From: Candidatus Colicola equi | GTDB taxonomy: Bacteria; Bacteroidota; Bacteroidia; Bacteroidales; Paludibacteraceae | Length of the DNA: 34,465 nt | NCBI GenBank assembly: GCA_018066175.1 | Contig: JAGHRV010000031.1 | Coordinates: 1 to 34,465 of the forward strand | Direction: 5' to 3' | In this document: positions 23,742 through 33,700 of the stretch, piece by piece | Layout of the letters: each line of letters begins with the position of its first letter | How positions within the stretch are numbered: the first letter of the stretch is position 1 | Position numbers and translations under genes: made by a program | The notes under the pieces: generated by a model | What the model saw: the letters and a program-made list of their open reading frames with translations, nothing else | Database searches by the model: none | Told to the model about the DNA's origin: nothing

Positions 23742-23756
23742 TTTGACGTAATGTAC
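23742..23756 (+). repeat. Inverted end repeat of the PIN unit, left
   Basis: TTTGACGTAATGTAC. Its inverse at 24679-24693 matches at 13 of 15; both ends share TAATGTAC, whereas other units have TAGTGTAC. Confidence 0.65.
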
Positions 23757-23816
23757 TTACAGAATTAAGCAATTCTTCCAAAAATGAAGAAAAGTTGCTG
23801 ATTTTATCGATTTTTC

Positions 23817-23847
23817 TTGCATATTCAAAAAAAATGTAGTAATTTTG
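23817..23847 (+). promoter_or_regulatory. Bacteroidales promoter of the PIN pair
   Basis: TTGC (23817-23820), 19-base spacer, TAATTTTG (23840-23847), about 60 bases before the antitoxin ATG. Confidence 0.75.
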
Positions 23848-23907
23848 CAGTCGAAATGCAATCATTATGAATGCACAACAATGTCAAACCTATAAAATTA
23901 TACGATT

Positions 23908-24219
23908 ATGCAAGCAACTATGACAGTCCGCACGGACGCTGAATTGAAAGCAACTTTTACTCAACTTTGTCAAGAATTTGGTATGAGTGCCAACACCGCC
24001 ATGAATGTTTTTATGCGTGCGGTAGCTGAAGCCAAGGCTATTCCGTTCCAGATAGGATTCAAGAAGAAAGATCGGGAAAGAGAACGTCTTATTCAATTAT
24101 TTGAAGAACATCGTCTATCTCGCCAAAATGAACGCGAATGGACATTGGATGAGATTAATGCCGAGATTGCTGCCAGCCGCGCAGAAAGAAGAGCCCAAAA
24201 GGAAGGAGCACGTTTATGA
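23908..24219 (+). CDS. RelB/DinJ-family antitoxin
   Basis: 103 residues. The N-terminal half is a RelB/DinJ ribbon-helix-helix (MTVRTDAELKATFTQLCQEF, GMSANTAMNVFMRAVAEAKA, IPFQIG). The C-terminal half is charged and helical (LIQLFEEHRLSRQNEREWTL then DEINAEIAASRAERRAQKE) and would wrap the toxin. It overlaps the next gene by four bases (ATGA), implying coupled translation. DinJ-type antitoxins usually pair with YafQ-type RNases; here the partner is a PIN-domain protein. It should autorepress the promoter at 23817-23847. Confidence 0.9.
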   Translation: MQATMTVRTDAELKATFTQLCQEFGMSANTAMNVFMRAVAEAKAIPFQIGFKKKDRERERLIQLFEEHRLSRQNEREWTLDEINAEIAASRAERRAQKEGARL

Positions 24220-24626
24220 TTTACGCTGTCATTGATACCAATGTTTTGGTGTCTGCCTTAATGGCAAAGAACGATGATGCAACAGTGAGACAAGTTGTAA
24301 ACGCGATAATTGATGGAAAGATAATACCTATGTATGTTGAGGAAATTATCAACGAGTATATGGAAGTTTTATCCCGTCCACAATTCCACTTCCCATCGGA
24401 ACTTTGTGCAGGGTTGATTGCTCGCATCAAGAAATATGGAGTTTCTTCTGAACGTGCTTCTTTTCAAGAAGTTATGCAAGACGAAAGTGACCGAGTTTTC
24501 TATGAGGTAGCATTGAGCCGTGACGATGCTTATTTGGTTACCGGTAACCTCAAGCATTTCCCCAAGGCACCCATTGTGGTAACGCCAGCGCAGATGTTGG
24601 ATATTATTCGCCAGCAAGAAGCGTAG
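24216..24626 (+). CDS. PIN-domain ribonuclease toxin
   Basis: 136 residues. PIN-domain acidic residues are visible: D7 in IDTNVLVSALM, E42 or E46 in YVEEIINEYMEVLSRPQF, and the D-rich QDESDRVFYEVALSRDDAYL then VTGNLKHFP (about 89-110). The pattern fits the putative-toxin PIN family (PIN_3 type). PIN toxins are Mg-dependent RNases that cut tRNA, rRNA or mRNA. The start overlaps the antitoxin stop. A terminator follows 24 bases after the stop. Family firm, target unknown. Confidence 0.92.
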   Translation: MIYAVIDTNVLVSALMAKNDDATVRQVVNAIIDGKIIPMYVEEIINEYMEVLSRPQFHFPSELCAGLIARIKKYGVSSERASFQEVMQDESDRVFYEVALSRDDAYLVTGNLKHFPKAPIVVTPAQMLDIIRQQEA

Positions 24627-24649
24627 TTTTAAGCCATATTAATTCTGTA

Positions 24650-24678
24650 AGCAGTAAGTGAAAACTTGCTGCTTTTTT
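24650..24678 (+). terminator. Rho-independent terminator of the PIN pair
   Basis: Stem AGCAGTAAGT/ACTTGCTGCT with one mismatch, GAAA loop, then five T. Confidence 0.85.
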
Positions 24679-24693
24679 GTACATTATTTCAAA
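24679..24693 (-). repeat. Inverted end repeat of the PIN unit, right
   Basis: Minus strand TTTGAAATAATGTAC, directly preceded by GTGATC as in the R border; pairs with 23742-23756. Confidence 0.68.
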
Positions 24694-24789
24694 GATCACT
24701 ATATCATATTGCGCAAGCGCAGGGATATGCATTATATCGACAGATATTGAAATATATAAACTAAAATAATAACTAAAAAACAAACTATT

Positions 24790-27700
24790 ATGAAAAACAA
24801 ATTTTTAAAGTGGGATGTGGGAGGCGGAAGCCGGAGCATCATCCAAAGTTTGAACTTGTTCACCAGTCGGAACTTGTTCAAGAGTCTTAAATCTATCCTC
24901 ATGGTAGTTGCCCTACTATCATTGAGTAGTAACGTGTGGGGTGATGATGTGACTTTAACCAATGCACAAATTGTTGCTGGTACCGGAGGCACAGGTTATG
25001 GTAATTGTTCTGCGACTGATAGTAAAGGCAACACATGGAATGCATATGCCATTAAAAATCATCACTCAAGTGCTACTAGTTCTTATAAATACTGGCAGAT
25101 AAAAAAATATGCTTCTAGTACTGCGTACTATGTGCAAGTTCCAGAAATGCCCGGTAAGATTACTCAAATTGTGATGACTGTTTCTAACGCGAGTCAACCC
25201 ATGACTGGTGGAGGTAATTCTGCAACGTTGTATTTCAGTAGCAGTAATTCTACCTCCGCGGCAGGCACTGGCATTGTCAGCGGAACTGGAGCATCCTCTG
25301 TGACCATTGACGCGTCATCCCTCAAATTAAAATCGGGTTATATTACAGCCGGCGGAGCAGTGCGTATTTGGAATGTAACCGTTACTTACGAAGCTGGTTC
25401 AAGTACTACTTACTACTTGGCAGGAAGTATGAATGATTGGAGTACAACTGCTGATCAGTTTACCGGCACACCATTGTCGGTTACTAAGAACTTGTCAGCA
25501 AATACAAGTTATACATTTAAGGTTGCCACCAATGGAACATGGGACACTTCGTATGGTAAAAATTATACTATAAATCGGCAATATTGTACTGATATAACTT
25601 TGGATGGTTCTGACAATGTGACACTGCAAACGGATAAAGCTGGCGATTATACGTTTAATATCACCATCAATGGTTCTGGCAATCCTGTACTTAGTGTTGT
25701 ATATCCTCCTGACACATGGCAATTGGCAGGCTTTAATGATTGGGGTCATCCAATAGATTTCGTTAATGGTTCATGCCAAGTCAATTTGACCGCTAAAACA
25801 TATACTGAGGCTACCGATGCCGGTTTTAAGTTAATTAAGAATGGCACTACGTATTATGGCTGCAATGGAACCATGACTCGTTCAAGTTGTACAGATTGGA
25901 CATTCTATGACGGCGTCAGCAATAACAACTGCGGTATTACGGCAGATGAGGCAGGTACTTATACCTTTACCATCAACACTTCCAGTGCTAATCCGCAATT
26001 GACTGTTACCTATCCTGTGGCTTCGTTGAAGTCTATTGCAGAAGTAATAGGTGCTACTACTAGTACGGAGAATACCCTAACTGTAACAATGAACAACTGG
26101 GTTATCACAGCAGTATCGGGCAATCAGGCTTATATTACTGATGGCACATTAAATGGTATGCTATGTTATCTTTCTGGTCATGGATTTACTGCCGGCGATC
26201 ATCTGAGTGGTACGATAGAAGTGAAATCTAAGGTTTATAACCAACAGCCCGAATTTACTAGTCTTAAGAAAGGTATGACGGGATTGATAACAACCTCAGG
26301 TTCACTTCCAACACCAATTGAAGTTACAGATTTGGCAACAGTTAACCAAGTTGAGAATCAAGGTATATTGATCTCGTTCAAGAATGCTCCATATAATGCA
26401 AAGGGCTATTTTGAATATGATGAAGATGATAATTTCATTAATTATGAAGATAAGTTCAATACTGGTGTTGAACCACAAGGAGGCTCGAACTATGATGTTA
26501 CTGGCTTAGTTTGTGCAACCTATTATTCTTCAAAGTTATATCTTAATGTCGCTCCATTGAAGGCTTCTGATATTCAAGAAGTTGTTGCTAAGTACGATGC
26601 AAGCTTTGATGCCAATGGTCATGGAACAGCTCCTGCTGCTCAAAGTCAAGTTTCTTCTGTAACTTTGGCAGCTATCACGGGTGTGACCGGTTGGACCAAT
26701 GATTATTGGACTGCTGATGTTGCAGTTAAAGATGGTAGCAACAATACTCTTGCTGCCGGAACACATCTGAACAACGCAACCACCTATAAATTGACAGCCA
26801 ATACAACATTTACTGCGCATTGGCAAGTTAATTTTCACACTTTGACTTGGGAATTGGATGGTGGCTCAACGACTTCCGGTTCCAGTGAGTACACTCACGG
26901 AACGGTTGAATATGGTGCAACGATTACTGCTCCGGCAGATCCGACAAAAGCAAATAAGAAATTTGCAGGTTGGATGCAGAATAGTGTAGTCGTTACTCCT
27001 GCAACCACCATGCCCGATAATAACTTGACCTACGTGGCTAAGTGGGTTGATATTACTTGGACGGATTATTTGACGGATTGCTCGGCACCGGATACTTGGT
27101 TCTTGTATATTGATGGGGAAATAGAAAAAAGTGGTGAGATGACTGCCAATTCCAAGACAGTTGAGTTAGTGGGTAATAGAAATTACGGATTCAAACTATA
27201 TAAGAACGTTGAAGGAGATTCAGAAAATCAGATATGGTACACGGATGGTACTGGTGCACAAGACCCCGGTACAATAACGGTGGATAACTGCACTGGTTGG
27301 AACTTCAAGAATACAACGCCAGGTTCCGGTAACACCGGTATTAGAACGACTGCAACTGGTAACTACACATTCTCATTTGAGATAGTAGATGGTTATCCAA
27401 GAGTTTCAGTTACTTATCCAACGGCTTATCAAGTTTCTTATGAAGCTAATGGCGGTACCGGCACTATGAATCCAAGTGACTATTGTGCTGCTGGTGGAAC
27501 GATTACCTTGGCAACAAATACTTTTGAAAAGACCGGTAATCACTTCAATGGTTGGGTGGCTAATGTAGATGTTAAGATAGGTGGAGCGACGGTAACAGCC
27601 GGAACGTTGATTGTTGATGGTGCTACAATACAAGACATCAATAGCAATATCACATTGACTGCTCAATGGGAAAAGAAAGTAACAGCTTTGACGATTAGTC

Positions 27701-30700
27701 AAGAATTTGGTATCGATGAAATAGTAGTAGGTGAAGACGTGCAACTGACATTGACCGTTACACCTAATGATGCAGAATATGGAACATCCTATACTTGGTA
27801 CTCCAGCAACACTTCCACTATGGAGGTAAGTCAATCTGGCGTGGTAACCGGTGTTCAGGCGAATACGGGTGACTACATCTATGTAAGAAACAATGATGGT
27901 GTAGAAAGTAACCACTATGTAATCAACGTTAAATCTGCCGCTTGCGACACCTGGGGATTGCACATGTGGAATACAGAAAAAGGAACATCCCGTGACTTCT
28001 GCTTCACACAAGTAGGTTCTACTACCGAGTGGCGTACACAGCAAGTGACCTTGCCAAGTAATAGTGACAAAGAGCAATTGAAAGTGCTCTATGCCGGTAA
28101 GGATGGTTATTATACTGCACAATGGACAACACGTTGGGTTCCAACTGTCGGTTACCAACAAGGAAACTGCACTGATGCTTCTGATGGTAATCTCTATGCA
28201 GGTCAAGATGTGAAGGGTTATTTCCGTATTTGTGACGAATATACAGATCCGAACTACCATCTGGCATTCCAACCTGTTTATGCAGTTATGTATGGTGTAG
28301 AAAAACAGACTTGGCAGCAAGTTGAGTTTACGGATACAGAAATAGCCAATAACTTCTATACTGGCATTATTACTGTTCCGGAAGGATACGATTCCAATGT
28401 GGAGATTTATGCCGGTACAAGTAAGGCTTCGGGAGTGTTCTTCATTAACGGACGAAGCAGAACTGTCATGATGAACACTATTACCGGATTAACCGGTAGT
28501 GGCATGGCTGGTAAGGCTGGTAAATTCAAGATAAACGATAACTACTGCAACGAGAGTAACTTCAATTTGAGTTTCATTCGTTACTATCGTTTGCACTATA
28601 ACTTAGATGGTGGTGAAGGAACAGGTGACTACACGGATAAGTTCGCATTACCAAGTGCAAGCGCAGAATTCACGTTAGAAACCGCTCCGACAAAGGATGG
28701 ATTTACGTTCCGCGGATGGAGGGTATCGATTGGTGGTGGCGCAGCTACAACCAAGCAACCGGGTGAGAGTGTGCCACTGACCGAAGATGCAGTAGTAACT
28801 GCTATCTGGGCAGAGAACTACACGGTAACATACGATTTAGAGGGTTATAGCACTTCGTGCAGCAGTTCGACTGTTCACTACTGCGGTGAAGAGGTGACTG
28901 TTTGCCCGGCTCCGGAGGATAAGACCGGTTATACCTTTATGGGTTGGAACACCGACGATATTACCGGTTCGCCTGCTGATTTTGGCCCTGGTACAACATT
29001 TACGATGCCTTGCAAAGATGTAGTCTTCACGGCTGATTATCAGGCTGTTTCTTATGCAATTACGTACGAGGGCTTGGAAGGTGCAACTAACCCCAACCCG
29101 ACGAATTATACGATTGAGAGTGCATTTGATTTTGTTGCTCCGGGTACTCGTACCGGTTATACCTTCACAGGTTGGACGGAGAATGGTAATCCTATTACCG
29201 GAATTGTTGCTGGTACAACCGGCATTAAGACGATTACGGCTAACTGGAGTCTGAACAGCCATAACGTAACCTTTAACGCTAATGGTCATGGAACAGCTCC
29301 TGACGGATATACGGGAATTAGTTATGGTGTATTGATTACCGAACCGACCGCTCCGGCTGATGTAGAAGAAGGTGGAAATGTTTATACCTTCATTGGTTGG
29401 TACAAAGAGAATACATGCGATAATGCATGGAACTTCGCAACGGATGTAATGCCGGATAATAACTTGACGCTGTATGCTAAGTGGTCAGGTGTAACGTACG
29501 AAGACTATCGTACGCACTGCTGTACGCCGTTGCCTGCTCCAGAAACACGCGATGCAAGCAATATCCACATGACAACGGCTACGTTGAGTTGGAATGAAGT
29601 TAGTGGCAACAATGGTTACCAAGTAAGTGCAGACCAAGTAAATTGGGAGAATGTACTGAGTGGTACAAGTCACAACTTGACCGGTTTGACAGCAGGTACA
29701 CCTTATACATATTACGTACGCGCGAAAGGTGATAATGATGCGTATTGCCAATATGGTACAGCGGCTTCGATTGGGTTCACAACCAAGGCTGCTCTGCATA
29801 TTACCTATAAGGCTAATGGCGGAACAGGTGCAGATGTAGTAAGTGACGACATCGAAGAAGGCGCTTCGGCTACAGTAGCCGCCAATACCTTCACCGCTCC
29901 GACCGGTATGACCTTCAACGGCTGGAATACCGCTACTGATGGTACCGGTACTGCTTACGCCGTAGGTGCAACCATCAATCCGCTGAATGCAGATTTGACT
30001 CTGTATGCACAGTGGATAGGTGCAACGTTTAATGTAACATACGATTTTGCCGATGGTACAGGCGATTGCGAAAATACAACGGCTACGTATAACTCTACGT
30101 TCACTATCTGCTCGACTATTCCAACTAAGGGCACAAATGCCTTCACGGGATGGTTACGTTCAGATAATTCTGAGATTTATCAACCGGGTGCAACCTTCAC
30201 GATGCCGGCAAGCAATGTAACGCTGACCGCACAATGGGCTGAATCCTACACAGTAACGTACGTTATCAAGAATGTAGAAGTTAGTGGTCCTAATCCTGCC
30301 GGAGATGTTTATGTGGCACAAGGTCAACCGACCACCTTGCCAGACTTTGAGTTCAATTGCAGTCTGTACAACCAATTCATCGGTTGGGTAAGTGCAGAGG
30401 TGGCTAAGTCAGAGGAGAAGATTGCTTGTCCTAACATAGTAGGTAAACCGGGTGATTCGTTCACTCCGACCGGAAATATCACACTGTACGCGTTGTTCGG
30501 TCACGATGCCGAGAACCTCGGTTGGGTTAAACAGACGACGATTAGTAGTGGTAAGTATATAATGGCTACAGGAACAACTGTGATGACAGGATTTGATGCT
30601 GCACAAAAGTCAACTATTAATAATGGTTCTTGCACAAATGTTGATGAATCCTCCACAGGAGTTTATAATCCTACAACAGTTGAATCTGCAATCCAAGTAC

Positions 30701-33700
30701 AAGCTATATTAGGTACCGGTGGCAATGCTGGTAAATTCGCTCTACAATATGGCGATTACTATATTGTTCCAGATGGTGGTTATCTCAATTACAATGTAAC
30801 TGATGTAGCCAATGCTTATACATGGAAACTGACTGATGGTAGTCAAGTGAGTGATAAGGATTGCGCTGCAGGTGTTCTCCAAAATGCAGGAAGCACAACC
30901 TATATCTGTCAAAAGAATAGTAGCCAAGCTAAATACAAGATGTATACTAATACCCAAGGTGCAACAAATTGTGTTTACCTCTACAAGTTGATTAACGAGG
31001 GTTATTACACCACGAGTCCGACATGTGAGATACCGACTTCTGTAACGGTTACTTACCATAAGAACACCGAAGATGAGGTAACGATGTGCGAGGATGCAGA
31101 GTTGCATTTCACCACTTATCCGTATTTGACAGAGGCTTACACGCTGTGCGCTGCGGCTGATGTAGTTTGTGAGGGTTATGTACTTCGCACATGGAACACC
31201 GCTGCTAACGGCACCGGTAAGGATTACACTCCTGGTACGGTATTTACTGAGTTAGGTAATAACCTGAACTTGTACGCACAATGGGATCGCGTTTATACGG
31301 TAACGTTCCACGATAAGTATGGTTCGGCAGAGGCAACAACTACTAAAGTTACTCAAGCATCGTTAGGAAGTACGATTAATGTGCCAAGTGCAGCATTGGA
31401 TGATGACTGTATCTCCTTTGTTGGTTGGACATCTGAGTCCACTGTACAAAGTGGTAATCCTGTTCAACCAGCTATCGTGATTGCAGCAGGCACTGGTACT
31501 TACACTCCAGAGGAGGATATGCACTTATATGCTATCTATAGTAAAGAAGGTAGTGCACTTGACTTTGCTCCTGCTACCGAAGGTGTTCGTTCGTTCTACT
31601 TGGCTAACACAGCATTGACTGCATACGCCACCGGAACAATTGGTACATCATCTACAGGAAATAAGTTCTCAAGCGAAGCAACGGCAGACAATGCAACGCC
31701 AATCTTTATTGATTATCAAACGAGTCACGTAGGCAACTACAAATACACGATTCGTACGGCAAATGGTTATTTGGCTCCTGCTACGGGTGGTACAGCAGCT
31801 AACTTTATGAGTCAGGCTGAGCCTTACTATTGGAATATAGTTAGCGGTTCGGATGGAGGATACAATATTACGGCAAGTAATTCTACCACTCGTCAGATAT
31901 CTTATTCTGATCAGTATTTTGGATTCTATACATATTTAACCTCTGTTAAGTTAGTTCCTTGTGCAGCTTCTACGTTCTGGTCCAACCCGACCTGCGCTGA
32001 GTTTGTAACGATTACGTTCCAAACCGTAGGTGATATAACGATTAACTGGACTGGTAGTCGTGGAACGGCAGAAGATTATAAAGATTTGCCAATCAACACA
32101 TCTATAACGCAATGGCCGACGGCACAATATGAAGGTTGGACGTTTGCCGGTTGGAGTAAAGTGGATTATAGTAATTCGTCTAAGTACGCAGGTAGTTTTG
32201 CAGAAGATACCAAGAATGGTACTATACAACCAGACCAAAGTGATGGTTTGTATGCAAACGAGAATGCAATGCTGGAGTTGATTGCAAATAACAACTACAA
32301 CATGTATCCTATCTTTACGAAAGTACACGAGTCAACTGAGTTTGATGAAGCCATTGGAGGTGATTACTTAATCTACTTCAGAGGCGAAGGTACCCGCTAT
32401 AAAGATGACTATACCAAGTTCGATAACGAGTATCTGCGCGTATATGCAACTGACTATTCTGGTTCTGCTTATCATTCTACCTCCAGTTGCGCAGAGGCTT
32501 ATACGTTTACGTTTGTTAAACGTGCAGATGGCAACTGGGATATCAAGCGTGGTACGAATTACTTGTGCAACACGAATGACAATGACATTTATGAGCAAGC
32601 CAGTTTACCAGACTACGGTTGGACGATGACGAAACAAATTAATGGCTCGTATATTATCCATTATTTAGGTAATACTGACGAAAGGAAGTATATCCGTGTA
32701 TTGGATCTTGGAAGTGGTCCGATTACCAATAGCACCTTCAAGTGCTATAGTCAAGACCAAGAGCACTCGGGTATGTATATGCCAGTCTATATTGGTTCGT
32801 GCGTAGAGCGTCAATACTCGTCTGAGCCGAGCAACAAACCTACCTTGGAGATGGCCGGTGCTGTTTATACGACTTCTACTAATGGTCAGAATGTTCGTTC
32901 TGCAACGGGTTATACGATTAAGGGTAGCTTCCTGAAGGCTAATACCGAGATTAGTTTGACCGATGCTTCGGGTAATGCTATTGCCGGTCTATCTATTGTT
33001 GGCAGTGATGGCAAGGCTATCAAGGCTGATGCTAATGGAATGTTGGCAGAGACTACGGCATACGTAGTTTACACTCCGACTGAGACGACCGATGGTATTG
33101 AGAATAGAGAGATTTGCGTAAGTGCTCTTGATCGTTCAGACGTTGCTATTACCAGTGAGGCTAAGAGTATCAATAATATCCACTTGCGTCACTTGCCTGC
33201 TAAGTTCTTGATTGCACAAAAAGTAGGTGCTGACTGGTATGCTCTGCCCAATGACATGACTGCCAGCATGAGTAATCCTGCAGCCGCTAAGTTGCTGTCC
33301 GTTAACGAGGCAACGGGTACGGCTACTATCTACTCGGATGTAGAGAATATCTACGCATACACGCTGTTAGCAGGTAAAGCAAGTACCGCTAATATGGTAT
33401 TTAATAGTCAGGCAGAAGGTAAGACCGGTTCTGCATTGCGTTCAAGCACTACTGAATCGGAAACGACGATGGGCTTGTATGCAACGAGTTCATGGAAGTC
33501 AACTACCCCTGCGTACGAGTTTACTCCGGCTACGGAAGACCTGAAGGATTACACGTTGACGAATGCTTTACAGAATGCCGACTTGGGTATTGCTGACGGC
33601 AATTGGGTAATCAGTGGAGACCAGACGGTTCGCTTCTTTGCAATTGATCAACAGACACCTGTTAATCTGACGCTGAGTGGCAATGTAGCATTGACTTCGG

